Assembly: GCA_036346275.1 (NCBI GenBank)
Contig: JAYEVK010000316.1
Coordinates: 186,001 to 250,000 of the forward strand
Origin: Otatea glauca
Taxonomy: Eukaryota; Streptophyta; Magnoliopsida; Poales; Poaceae
Length of the DNA stretch: 64,000 nucleotides
Direction: 5' to 3'
Shown here: positions 41,170 through 52,781 of the stretch, one piece after another
Layout of the letters: each line of letters opens with the position of its first letter
How positions within the stretch are numbered: the stretch's first letter is position 1
The notes under the pieces: model-generated
What the model saw: the letters and a program-made list of their open reading frames with translations, nothing else
Database searches by the model: none
What the model was told of the DNA's origin: nothing
Program-made: the position numbers and the translations under genes

Positions 41170-43780
41170 CTTTCACACTCGAAATTAAACATGTCTCTTA
41201 GAGTTTTAGCCGAAAATCTTAGCTGACGACTTGGCTTTCGCCTTTGTAGCCCCGCCCTTCTACTTTGGTCAGCGTAGGAAGTAGCCGCCGGGCCCATGCG
41301 CTAGCCAACGTCCTTGACCTGAAAAATACTTATGGCGGGGTCAAATCTCCGGACATGTCCTTGAGCGAGATCTTAGCCCTGACCGTAACAGCGAGGTCGA
41401 GATGACCGAGCCCGGGGATGCTTGGGCTTAAACCGAGGTTTGGACATCGGGCCAAGTCAACCGGCTCGAAAACCCTCGAGCTCGGGGCTCTCTCCGGGGA
41501 CGGCCTCTGGTTGGCTGTCTACGGGGGAACAGTCGGCTTACCACGATGAAGATCGATTTACGGCGACCTTGACTCCTCGAGGCGAACCTAGAGGTTGCGA
41601 CCCAAGGCCAAGGCATTCATTTCATGGGGGATCATACACAGGTTGCAAAGGAGAGCCTTTGAGCGCCTCGAAGTCGAGGAGCTCTTGGTGTGACCTCTGG
41701 TCCAAACCTTGCAACAGGGGGAGTCAAGACACGATAAGGATCGACTTACAGCTAACTTCGACCCCCTGGAGGTGGACCTTACGGTCACACCTCGAGCCCG
41801 TGAGGTGCGAAGAGGCACTAGCGCAGGCAATAAAGAAGGACATTCATTACGGAAAATGTACCAGGTTAGGCCTCAGGCGCGGGGCGCTTCCCGAGCATAA
41901 CCCCCCGCCAGGGTCCTGCCCTAGGGGATAGTTGGCTTACCGTAACAAGAGCTGGCTTACCGCGGATTTGGCAATAATGCGCAGGTCCAGCCAATGTCTT
42001 CGACCTGAAAAAGGGGATCAAGGTGGAGTCGTCGCCGGTCATGCCTTTGATCGAGGACAAGCCTTACTGTATGCTTAGCCGAGGTGGCAGCCGGACTCGA
42101 AAACAATCGAGTCCAGGGCCAAGATTTGGGTGTCAGGTCGACATGGCCGAACTCGAGAATGCTTCGAGTCCGGGCTCTCGAGGGCGGTCTCGATTCAAAC
42201 TCGCTCTGAGGGAATAGTCGCTTATCGCGATAGAGATCGGCCTATTGCGACCGAAGCATCCCCAGAGGTGAATCTAGAGTCCATGTGCTCTGAGCCTGGG
42301 AATGCTTCCGGCTCGGGGTGCCCTCTGAGGGCAGCCTCTAGTTGGCTGTCTGCGGGGGAATAGTCGGCTTACCACAAAAAAGATCGAATTACGGCGACCT
42401 TGAGCATCCCAGAGGCGAACCTAGAGACCGTGACCTGAGGCCAAGGTTTGGGTGTTATGCCAAGGCAGCCGAACTCGAAAACACTCAATTCTGGGGCCAG
42501 AATTTGGGCGTCAGGTCGAGATAGCCGAACTCAGGAATGGTTCGAGTCCGCTCTCGAGGAGGTCTCAATCGAAACTCGCCAAGGGGAATAGTCGCTTTCG
42601 CGATAGATATCGCCCATCGCAACAAGCATCCTGATGGTCAATCTAGAGTCCATGTCCTCCGAGCCTGGGAATGCTTCAGGCTCGGGGAGCCCTCTGAGGG
42701 CGGCCTCTGGTTGGCTGTCTACGGTGAATAGACAGCTTACCACGATAAAGATCGAAATACGGCGACCTTGAGCATCCCCGAGGCGAACCTAGAGACCGCG
42801 ACCCGAGGCCAAGGTACCTGGAGTGTAGATTAAACATACGGTGAAATAGATAATAAAGGAAAACCTCCAGGCACCTCGAGGTCAGGTGGCTCTCGACGTG
42901 ACCTCTGGTTCAAGCCTTGCTACAGCGGGAGTTGAGAAGCGATAAGAATCAGCTTACAGCTGACTTCGTCCCCCTGGAGTTGATCCTTATGGTCACGCCT
43001 TGTGCCCGCGTCGCTCGAGTTGCGAAGAGACGTAAATGCGGGTAATAATAAAGGAGAACTTTGATTGCAGGAAAGATATCAGGCCGGGCCTCGGGCGTGG
43101 GTCGCTTACCAGGCAAAGCCCTCGGGCCGGGCCCTAACGCAGGGGTATAGTCGGCTTACTGCGATGAGAGCCGGCTTACTACGAACTTGATTCGCCGAAG
43201 ATAGACCTTGAGAACGCGACCCGACGCTGCATCCCCTGAGATGCAACAGGGGTGTTAGCGCAGAAGAAGAATCTCTTATTGCGTGCTAATACTTATTGTG
43301 AGCCTGATCCTTGTGGAGCGTGAGAGAAGACCACGCTGCCTGGGGCGGAGGTCTCCCGGTTGCAAGGGGACAAGCAGAGCGTTATAAGCATGAATGATAA
43401 AACAAACTTGCTTGCAGCAAACCAATGCTAGGCTGGCCCCTAGCTCGAAACACTTACCGAGGGCGGTCCTGGGTACGAGTCCTGCTGTAGGGGGGTAGTC
43501 GTCTTACCACGACGAGAGTCGACTTACTGCAGATGTGGCCCCTGGAGCCGTACCTTGAGACCGCGACCTCGTTCAAGCCAAAAAAAAAGGGGGGCAGACC
43601 GAAGCCCATGTGTCCCGAGGTCGAGGGACTCGCGGGCGTGATCGCTAGAATGAGCCTTGCCACAGAGGGAAGCCATGACGCGATGAGGATCGATTTACTA
43701 CTGGCTTGACCCTCCGGTGGTGAACCCTAGGATCATGACCCGGAGATGTGTTCGCCCAGGATACGTCGAGGCATAAAGGA
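41170..43780 (-). repeat. Tandem-repeat spacer of Tat element
   Basis: Non-coding GC-rich region of irregular repeats. TTGGCTGTCT with flanking GGCTTACCAC or AGCTTACCAC recurs at 41511, 42342 and 42711 (831 and 369 bp apart); TCAGGTCGA with GCCGAACTC recurs near 42134 and 42513 (about 379 bp). Shorter words such as GTCGGCTTACC and GCGACC recur throughout. Such repeats between integrase and LTR are known in Tat elements and can seed satellites. No supported gene. Confidence 0.72.
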
Positions 43781-43809
43781 CGACACAATCATAGATGATA
43801 AAGCAGAAG

Positions 43810-45060
43810 CATTTTACCACCAAAGCAAAAGACAGAGCATTAGACATAGAATTTTCGGAGCTAGCCAATGTTCCACGAGTTCGCGAGCTCTCGGCCGTCG
43901 GGCATGGCCAGCCAGTAAGCACCCGTGCGATCTACTGAATCGACGCTGTAGGGGCCCTCCCACAACGGGGACAACTTGTTGGTGTTGGACCGGTCCTGAA
44001 TCTGTTTTAGGACCAGGTCCCCAACAAGGAGCTCCCTGGGTTGTACCGATTGAGAGGAATGCCTGCGAAGTGCTTGCAGGTAATGCGCCGATCATAGCAG
44101 CGCACGGCACCTTACTTCTTTTGCGAGGGCGAGGTCAAGAGACAGCTCTTGCTCGAGGTCGAGCTGGCCGACCGAGCTAACCCTGGCGGAGCACAACGCG
44201 ACCTCGGGGGTTAGTACCGCCTCGGCACCAAAGACGAGCTAAAAGGGGGTCGCACCAGTTGCTCGGCTTGGTGTGGTATGGATGGACCAGAGGATGGTGG
44301 GAAGCTCGTCCACCCAGGCCCGGCCCCGTCGCTCGAGCTCATCGAAGACTCATTTCTTGACGCCTTGGACAATTTGTTCATTGGCGCGCTCGATCACCCC
44401 ATTGCTATGGCGATGACCTACCAAGGCGTAGCAGACCTTGGTTCTCCTGTCTTCCCAATACTCTCAGAACGGTTCGAGGGTGAACTGCGTCCCGTTGTCG
44501 GTAATGATCCTGAAAGGGACCCCATACCTTGAAACCACAAATGAGCGGAGAAACCTCACCGCTGCCTGGGCCGTGATAGCCGAGACTGGCTCGGCCTCGA
44601 CCCATTTTGTGAAAGTGTCGATGGCGACGGACAAGAACTTCTTTACCCCGACCGCCCGAGGGAAATGGTCGGATGTCGAGGCCCTAGGTCGAGAACTGCC
44701 AGGGATGGGGGATGGTCTGGAAGGTGTAAGCCAGTCGGTGTGTCTTCTGAGCGTGGAACTGGTAGGCCCAATAGGCACGGACGATGTCCCGAGCGTCCTG
44801 GAGCGCCGTTGGCCAATAGAGGCCCATCCTAAATGCCTCCCCGACCATCGTCCTGAAAGAAGAGTGAGCATCGCACAGGCCCGAATGGATGTCATTGTGC
44901 AAGTATTTACCTTCCTCGAGGGTGACGCACTTGGCCAGGACACCCAAGGTGCCTCACCGATACAATCGCCTATTGACAAGCCCGTACGAGCTTGCACGAC
45001 GGTTGATTCTGCTGCCCTCGGCTGGATCAGGTGCTCACTGAGTTCGAGGAACTTGACGAT
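43810..45060 (-). pseudogene. Tat-lineage integrase, degraded
   Basis: The minus-strand frame ending at 44464 has AIDTFTKWVEAEPVSAITAQ and RIITDNGTQF, giving both catalytic Asp residues. Downstream in other frames is a VIERANEQIV-like stretch with the Glu, then DELPTILWSIHTTP and FGAEAVLTPEV. The zinc-binding start (near 44.85 kb) is frameshifted. Multiple stops and shifts; non-functional. Confidence 0.78.
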
Positions 45061-45868
45061 CGGGTTCATCCACGAGGGAACACTCTCGAGGAGGGCCATC
45101 GAGTCTTCTGGGTGAACGACGGCCGGGGTTGGCAGGATCTCAAGGAAGACGTCCGACGGGATTTCATCGTCGGACGACCCGAGTTTGGACAGGAGGTCGG
45201 CACCGGAGTTGTCCTTCCTGGGAACATTCCCGACCTCAAGTTTCTTAAACCACCTCTCCATCTTGCGTACCTCGACGAGGTACTTTGCCATTGAGGGCTC
45301 TGAGCATTGGTAGTCTTTGTTGTACTGGTGACGACGAGCTGGGAATCCCCTTTCGCGACCAACCAGCGCCCGCCTAGAGATTTGCACGCTCGGAGGACGG
45401 CCAAGAGGGCCTCGTACTCCCGCGACATTGTTGGTCGCGGGAAAGCCGAAGCGAATCACATACTTCATATGATCCCCCTGGGGGTGATGATGAGGACGTC
45501 AGCCCCCGAGTGCTTAAATGATCTTGATCCATCGAAGAACATGGTCCAGGGGCCTTCTTCCTCGGCCTCGGGTTCAGAGGCAGGCCTTCTTCATCGAGAG
45601 ATCGGCCGCCGCCATCCCGCCGCCACCGGACGACATCGACACCGGGTCACGCCGTGAGGTTGAGCAGCAGCGCTTCGCCCGGCCATGGGGTCGTGAGCAG
45701 CGGATGGCTCGAGAGATACGACTTCAGCTCTTCGTTGGATCGCTGGGATTCGGGAGTCCACTCGAAGCCCGCATGCCTGCACAGGACCTTGAAGAACGAC
45801 AGCCCGCACTCCCCGAGCCTTGAGACGGCTCGACTGAGGGCGGCCACGTGGCCGGTGAGGCATTAGAC
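45061..45868 (-). pseudogene. Tat-lineage RNase H and second (archaeal-type) RNase H region
   Basis: Minus-strand pieces: LSFFKVLCRHAGFEWTPESQ and LKSYLSSHPLLTTPWPGEAL (45647-45847), the end of reverse transcriptase and RNase H start; then YVIRFGFPATNN and EYEALLAVLRACKSLGGRWL with AKGDSQLVV (45.3-45.47 kb), typical of the extra archaeal-type RNase H of Tat elements; then RWFKKLEVGNVPRKDNSGAD leading to integrase. Frames shift between these. Confidence 0.72.
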
Positions 45869-46640
45869 CTATTTTATCAATGTAGGGGCGACCATCTTCT
45901 CGATCGCCTCAATCTTCTCTGGATTCGGGTCCACCTCCGTGCCCCCGATTATGTAGCCGAGCACTTTACCCGAGGTCGCACCAAAGATGCACTTCTCGGG
46001 GTTGAGCTTGATCCCATGGCTATTTAGGTTGGCGAAGGTCTCCGCGAGATCGTTGATGTGGTTGGCTTCGGAGGAGCTCTTGACGATGATGTCGTCGACA
46101 TGGACCTCGAGGTTCCGCCCGATCTGGGGGTCGAAGGTCCTGGACATCAGCTGTTGGAACATCGCCCCCGCGTTGCGGAGGCCGAGCAACATGGTGGTGA
46201 AGCAGAACGTGCCAAACGGTGTGATGAAGGCTGTCTTATCCTCGTCGCCCGCCGCAAGCTTGATCTGATGGTAGCCGGAGTAGGGGTCGAGGAAGCTTAA
46301 CATATTGCCGTTGGCGGTGGAGTCCAGATCTGGTCTATGCGCGGAAGATGAAAGATATCCTTTGGACACGCCGAATTCAAACCTGTGTGGTCGACGCACA
46401 TCCTCCAGTTCCCTCCGTTTTTCTGTACGATCACCGGGTTGCCCAACCATTCGGAGTAGTCAAGCTCAAGAATAAAGCCAGCCTTCAGGAGTTTGTCGAG
46501 ATGCTCCCTAATTAACGCCACCTTTTCGCGGGAAAAACTCCGCAGCTTCTGGCGCACGGGCCTGCAGCCAGGCCTTGTTTGCAATTTGTGCTCGATCACT
46601 TCCCTTGGGACTCCGACATGTTTGCTAGGTCCCACACGAA
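45869..46640 (-). pseudogene. Tat-lineage reverse transcriptase
   Basis: Two minus-strand frames: 46297-46635 with REVIEHKLQTRPGCRPVRQK, GFILELDYSEWLGNPVIVQK and WRMCVDHTGLNSACPKD; then 45869-46450 with LSFLDPYSGYHQIKLAAGDE, TAFITPFGTFCF and HVDDIIVKS. The catalytic motif, usually YVDD, reads HVDD, keeping both Asp residues. One frameshift near 46.32 kb joins them. Confidence 0.85.
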
Positions 46641-47250
46641 TATGCTCTTATTGCTGCGGAGGAAGATGATGAGCTCGAGCTCCTATTTCGTATCGTGCTG
46701 GGCGACGACGTGGACACACTTGTCCGGGTTGCCTTCCTCGAGCTGCACAGCTTTGGTCGGGCCGCTGGGCTGGATGACCGCCTTCCGGCGGGCGTTCTTC
46801 AGAGTCACCTCGGGACCCCACTAGGGGAGCATGCCAGCGATTGCCAGGGCTTTTTCCTCATAGCAGTGTGCTACCTTGAGGTCGCCGCAGACGGTTATGA
46901 CGCCATGGGACCCTGGAAGCTTCATGCAACGGTGGTTGTAATGGTTCACCGCCATGAACTTGATCAAAGCCGGCCGCCCGAGGATGGCGTTGTAGGGGAG
47001 ATCTCCGTCCACCACCTCGAAGGTGATTAGCTCGGTGCGGAAGTTCGCCAAGTCGCTAACCTGAGCGGAGTGGTCGAGCTCCCCAGCACGATCCCGAAGA
47101 AGGGGACCACTATGCTCCTGACCTTCGACCGGGGAATCTGCATCTGATCCATCATGCTAGCCAAGAGCAGGTTGAGGGAACTCCCCCGTCAACCATAACC
47201 TTCTCGACCACGGTGTTGCTCATGGTCGGGGCCACGACCGGCGGTCTTAA
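46641..47250 (-). pseudogene. Tat-lineage protease
   Basis: Minus strand: VEKVMVDGGSSLNLLLASMM (about 47.15-47.21 kb) has the Asp of the retropepsin site in a DGGSS context usual for this lineage; YNAILGRPALIKFMAVNHYN (46821-47051) is the conserved second half. A frameshift near 47.06 kb separates them. Would cleave Gag-Pol if intact. Confidence 0.78.
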
Positions 47251-48522
47251 AGTCCTTGGATATTCCCGGGGAGCGTCATCCCGGGAAAAGGTGATCGGAA
47301 TACTAGCCTATTTGCAAGGCTGGTCGACGGGCTTCCTGGCTGAAGCTTGATACACGGTACACGGCGGTCGCCTTGCTGAAACTCTAGGTCGAGGCCCTCT
47401 GAGCCCTCAAGCACCGCCCTTATCAGGTAGCTCATCCCCCTTTGGGAGCGTGAGCATCTCTCCATGCCCGTCGTAGAAGGCGTCCATCTTGTACTACCAC
47501 GCTCTGTAGCTCCGCAGGTCGTGGCCGTGGGCTCTGTGGAATGGACAGAACTTGTCCAAGTCATACCTAGGTCGGGCCTCGTTGACGTGAGGTCGGGCGC
47601 CGCCTACCGAGGGCCGCCCGACGCTGTCCTCGCCGCGGTCGCGGCGTGACGCTGTTTTGATGGCGCTGCGCTTGCAGATGCCGTGGCTGACCACGCTGAG
47701 GTCGAGGCTCATTGCGGTCGGGTTCCCGCATCTTCATCACCTCGCGCCCGGTGTCCACCGCAGCGACCACGCATAGCTGGCGCCACCATCATGGCGACCT
47801 TGCCCTTGCTTCTTGTTGCGCGGGTCTGGGCTAGCATCCTTGGCGCCAGACGGCCCAACCTCGCCAGGAATGCGGCCAAGCTTGCCCTGATCGTAGTCAC
47901 TCTTCCAGCGTACGGTGTCGTCAGTGTCCGTGTAACACTCCGCCATCCGGTACAGCCTATTGACACTGAGGTTGGTGGTGATCTTCAGGTCCTCGGTAAG
48001 ACGTCTATCCTGGACGCCGAACTTGAAGACCTTGATGATGGCCTAGCCGGAGACGTTTGGGATCGAATTCATCGCGCAGGTGAACCGGCAGACGAAGTCG
48101 TGGAGGGGTTCGCCCTTGCCCTGGATGATGCGATCCAGGTCCCTTTCTCGTCCAGGGCACTCATAGCAGCTCTGGAAGTTTGAACGGAGGGCGCTTTGCA
48201 CCTAGCGCCATGACCGGAAAACTTCGGGTGCCTAGTTGAAGAGCCAGGTGAGAGCAGTGCCGTCCAGGATGTTAGGGAGGTAGTTGGCCATTACAGCCTC
48301 ATTCCCGCTGGTCACCAGGATCGTGGTGGATTAGATTGAGAGAAATTTGTCGGGGTTCTTGGTCCTGTTGAACCGCTCCATCGCGGCGGGCTTGAACCGA
48401 GCTGGCCAGTGCACCCGACGAAGGCTAACGGAGTACACCGGGCAGACGTAGGTCGTGGTAGTGCGGTCGCCGCTGCTGCAGTCAGAGTTGCCGTCGGCGA
48501 GGAGATCGAACTCGAGCCGACG
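47251..48522 (-). pseudogene. Tat-lineage gag, N-terminus lost
   Basis: Minus strand from 48522: RFNRTKNPDKFLS, then a MANYLPNILDGTALTWLFN stretch, NSIPNVS near 48.06 kb, MAECYTDTDDTVRWKSDYDQ (47737-47946), and CPFHRAHGHDLRSY near 47.54 kb, a Cys-His motif found after gag in this lineage. Stops (for example near 48.32 and 48.23 kb) and shifts are frequent. Cut at 48522 by the LTR of the next element. Confidence 0.75.
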
Positions 48523-51500
48523 TGTAACATCCCAAAATTTGGCTTAATTAAGTTTTATTGTTTAAAAGTGCATTTGTGATTTTCTGGAATTTATTTGGAT
48601 TTTTCTGGATTTATTAGAATTAATTTGAAATCAAGTTTATTGCCTTTTATTCAAAACTATTTAAATCTGTGCAAAGTTGAAATAAAGTTTTTGACAAAAA
48701 TATTTTATTTGAGTCCAGAATTTCTCAAAGTATTTTTGAGATTTTTCTTGGATTTTTCCTGATTATTTTATTGCCTAAAACAAATTAAATGAATTTCAGG
48801 AATAATTTTAAATGAGAAATCTTTTAAAAACCTTAGAATGTTGTTGGGCCGAGCCCAACATTGTCGCGCGCTGAAGCCTTCGTCATTGTGGCCCAAGTCG
48901 CCCTCGAGCCGCCTTCCGTAAACCCTAATTCTTGGCCGCTCGATCATGATCGGGCGTTCTGAAAAAGCCACGGGACTTCGTGTCCCGCCGTCGGATCGAC
49001 ACGCCAGAGCGCTGTGGGTTGTCGTCTTCATTCCGACTCGAGTCCGCCGCCGTTCGCCGCTGGACTTCTCGCCGTAGAGCCTTGGACGAGGCTTTAAATA
49101 GGGGTAGCACCCGAGGTTCGTAGTCAAACGCCGCGTCTTTTGGTCGGAGAGATTTCGCGAGAGCAGTCAGAGAACACCGCCGCAAGCTCGCCGGAGTTGA
49201 AGCGTGGGACCGCCGCGTTTTTGCTCGCGCGCCACGATCGTCGGGTTTCGCGTTTTGGTTCAAGATCTCGAACTCGTCAAGGTGTGCCGCGCCGACTACG
49301 CTTACGCCTTCTCGCTTAATCGCGCTTAACGCCGCCATCTCGGTCTTCTTCCACGCCCGGTGGTCTTCGCCGTCGTGCCGCCATTTGCCGGGTAAGCTTG
49401 TGATCATTGGATCTTGGCCAAGGGCCGATCGTGCCACGTCGAAGCCTGCGTAAAAAGTGAACTCCTCGTAAGCCTTAGCCGTTAGATCGAATTTGGCGGT
49501 CGATTTAGCCACGAGGTGGAGAACGGCAGCCGTTGGATGCAATCGGCGGTGGGTTTCCGCCGCGTGTGGACTAATCAGAGTCGACATGTGTCAGCGCAGA
49601 GGTCGAGGCGCCATGGACCGGGTGCACCGTGAACCCGAGGGAGTCGTGGACCGGTCTATGCGCCAAGACACGTGGCGCCTTTTATTCGTTCGGTCCAGGG
49701 CTGACATCACGACGCCATAAATCGATTTTTCGTAATAAAAGTAAATCTGTTAATTTCGAATTTCGATTTTCTCGATTTCAAGATTTATTTCAAATTTCAA
49801 AAGACTATATCTTTTGCATCGTGAACTTTGATTTGAGTGATTCCAGTTTCTAAAAAGTTGTAAAATTGAGATCTATTTAATGGTGAATTTTATTTGATTT
49901 TTGGGAGTTCAATTGCTCTCTGTTTTGGTATTTATTTGCTTTTCTCCTTCAGACGCTGTGAGACGTTGAATTGTGCGACGCTCGAGGAAGATCCAAAGAA
50001 CTCAAGAGCAATTTCCGAACAGATCAGGACCTATTCCAAGGCAAGTTGTGCTTTGATCATGTTGAACCCATGTTTATAAAATTGCTATGTTTGTTTTACA
50101 ATATTGCATATATTTCAAATATACAGTTGTTTCAAAATAGATTGGGCTTAGCTAATATACCAGATTGATCTATACCCTACCTTGTTATTGTATGCCATGA
50201 TCCATTGTCACCTTAGATTGGTTTAATTTAGTTGGTTAATAATTATAATCAACATTGGAGGTTAGACCGTATTAGTTGCTTAGCCATGCCACGCCATCAC
50301 ATGTGTCAGAATTATTGATAATTAATCTTGATTAATGGAATATGGAACAATGTTATGAACTTGTGTGTCATGTGGGATCACACGATGAGATTGAGTTGTT
50401 GTGGCGAGTCATGTCACGCAACGATGTTGAATTGTTGATGGCACGTGGTGCTTGGTAATCAACTGGGTGATAATCATTTAGATTGGGGCAAGTGGCAAGG
50501 GGCGAGGAGGCCAAGGTGGGCCCGATGGGCAGATGGTATGTGGATGTCTTGCCTTGATCACACTAAGGACTTAACCTTGCAAGCCTTTGACCTGAGTCTA
50601 TCTTGCAACTACATGTCTGGTATGGGCCAGCCTAGCTGAGTAATTTGCAATGTCTTAATTTTGGTACTATCGTGGTCGGTGTGAGTTCCCGATTTATGGC
50701 GTAATTCACATGGCGCAAGAGGGCGGCCCTGGTTATGGTTTTCAGACCCACCAGTGTTGAAACCTTAGCGGGTAGTATCGGGTTAAGCCAGAGCATTGTA
50801 AAGGCTTTGTTATAATCACTCGCCTTGGTGGTGTTTGGTTGTATCACGGGTAAAGTGCATAACCTCCGCAGAGTGTGAAACTATTCGGATAGCCGTTTCG
50901 CAGTATTGAGCAATGCTCGGGAATTACAGTTAAGGGTTAGCTTAATTAATTGGACAACATGGTTGGGATGGCGGAATGCCATATGGAAGATGAATTTGAC
51001 TTAGGATTGGAAACTTGGTTTACTTGAGAAATACTGAATTTATTTACTATTGATATTTGTTTTACAGTCTTTACAATCTATTTACTGTATTTGTTCATAA
51101 ATGCTGCTTATTGCAAAATAACCATGATAGCCTATCCATTGGAATAAGCCTTACATATAGATACATAGAATTGCATTCTGTGCACAACTTGTTGAGTGCT
51201 TAAGTACTCACCCTTGCCAAACAACAATAATCAACAGTTGAAGAATCTACACCTGTGTTGGAAGAGGAAGTCCAGGAAGACACGAGTCATTAGGGTCCGA
51301 GCCTTGTCGGTTGCCTGTGGTGAACTGATGAGCTATCTACGTTTCTATTTTCCGCTGCTTAATTACTAGTTTATATTTTCGCCTTTGCCTGTGGCTTAAT
51401 AATGTAAGTTGGTCATAAGATCATACATTTAGCTATATCAATAAATGAACTATTATTCTATTATCGTTGTGTATGATGTGATATGTACCAATGTTAAGCT

Positions 51501-51571
51501 GTGTGCACTAGCGTTGATCCTCGGACTAGTGCGGTAAACACGGTGGGTTCAATCTGGATTCGGTCCTTACA
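48523..51571 (+). repeat. 5' LTR of long-LTR chromovirus (~3,049 bp)
   Basis: TGTAACATCCCAAAATTTGG at the start, CGGTCCTTACA at the end, next to a primer site. AT-rich with a GC-rich block at about 48.85-49.70 kb. ORFs inside, including the minus-strand 220-codon frame at 48925-49587, show no known domain and I do not call them genes. Confidence 0.8.
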
Positions 51572-52781
51572 GAGGTGGTATCGAGCATACCGACCGTAGG
51601 TCTTGGCCCTAGATAGTATGGAGGTGTCTTGTGTGTGTCCAAACTATTTTCTAAAAGAAAATCTAAATTTGACTAATAAAACACTCTCGACTCATCTCAT
51701 TCTCTACTTCGCCTTTGCTGAATTTACCCGCTTTACTTGCCGTTTTGGGTAGAGAACTTATTCAAAGTTCTTGTGGAGCAGATGCCGATCGTCCGACCTT
51801 CGAGGAGTCACCGCGGCTACGCCATGGAGCCGTGGAGAGTACTTCAGACGCTGGGAGGGTTCTACCGTCCGCTTACCGAGGAGGCAATGGTCGCTTAATG
51901 GTGTACACCGAGGATTTATTTGCAAGTCGATTATCTACGCCCGAGAATGAGGAAGCTAGCAGCCAATCAACATCTCTCGCGTAAGATTCTCGCACAAGGT
52001 TGCAATTCAGAGGTCGCCGCCTTGCTCTTCGCCGTTCCGCCGCGACCACGCCGACGAGCTTCACGACTCGCTGTTCCGCCTTCACCCTGACGCTCAAGCA
52101 TGCCGACGCCGACGGATCGTGGAGGACGAGTGTGCCATCGCAACGCACCTTGCGGAGTTCGCCTTGCCTGGGAGGATCATATGAGAGAGACTACTCAGAG
52201 TTGGAGCGTGTACGAGGCACTCGAGTAGCAGAGCAGAGCTTGAGGTGACCGTGCTTCACCATCGGGATGATCACCGAGTGGGAGAGGCCTAGAGGCGGTC
52301 GAGGACGAGTTGGAGCGCGTCACTCGAGGAGTTCAAGAGCCAGCTGAGGAGTCTGAGGAGGATCCAGAGGAGCGAGAGTGGGAGCCAGAGGGGAGTGCAG
52401 ACCCTGTGGTTGCAGAGGACCCAGAGTAGGTCATCGTGATAGGTTCGCCCTATGCCACCACCCGCCGGTGTATGCGCTGATCACCTCACCAGGTGGTCGG
52501 ATGAGTGAGTGTCACCTTTGGGCTGTGTTGAGACTCGAGTGTGAGTCGCGCCTTTGTTAGTCTTTACCTTTTTAGTTGACGTTAAGGTTTCGTGTTAGTT
52601 TGCTTCTTTGTAATGCTGAGTGTGAGTATGTGTTGCAAAGCTTGTAGGCTTAACTAAGCGGCCATACCAAGAATAATAAAGAATTATTTCAGTTTGGGTA
52701 TAATCTATCTCCCCGCTTTAGAAATTCTTGCTTCTTATCTATGCTACATCTACCTTCCCTAACCTAAGAGGCAATCATCAG
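51572..52781 (+). other. Primer site and leader of long-LTR chromovirus
   Basis: TGGTATCGAGC at 51576-51586 is a near match to the initiator-Met primer site. About 1.2 kb of leader follows with no recognisable gene. Confidence 0.7.

Larger units (their letters stand above)
31882..48522 (-). mobile_element. Tat-lineage Ty3/gypsy element with antisense gene, 5' end lost
   Basis: Minus-strand order is gag, protease, reverse transcriptase, two RNase H-like regions, integrase, a tandem-repeat spacer, an opposite-strand gene, and an LTR at the low-coordinate end. Dual RNase H, an antisense ORF and a repeat-rich 3' region are known traits of Tat-lineage elements (RIRE2, Grande, Retand relatives). 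The gag N-terminus, leader and 5' LTR are missing because sequence at 48523 switches to another retrotransposon. GC content is far above that of its neighbours. All frames are broken. Confidence 0.82.

Noticed and set aside
46579..48183. Plus-strand ORFs such as 46695-47030 and 47683-48183
   Set aside because: They are opposite-strand shadows of the GC-rich Tat gag, protease and RT, whose minus-strand frames carry the recognisable motifs.
48925..49587. 220-codon minus-strand ORF in the long LTR
   Set aside because: It lies within the GC-rich part of an LTR, shows no known domain and has no supporting context.
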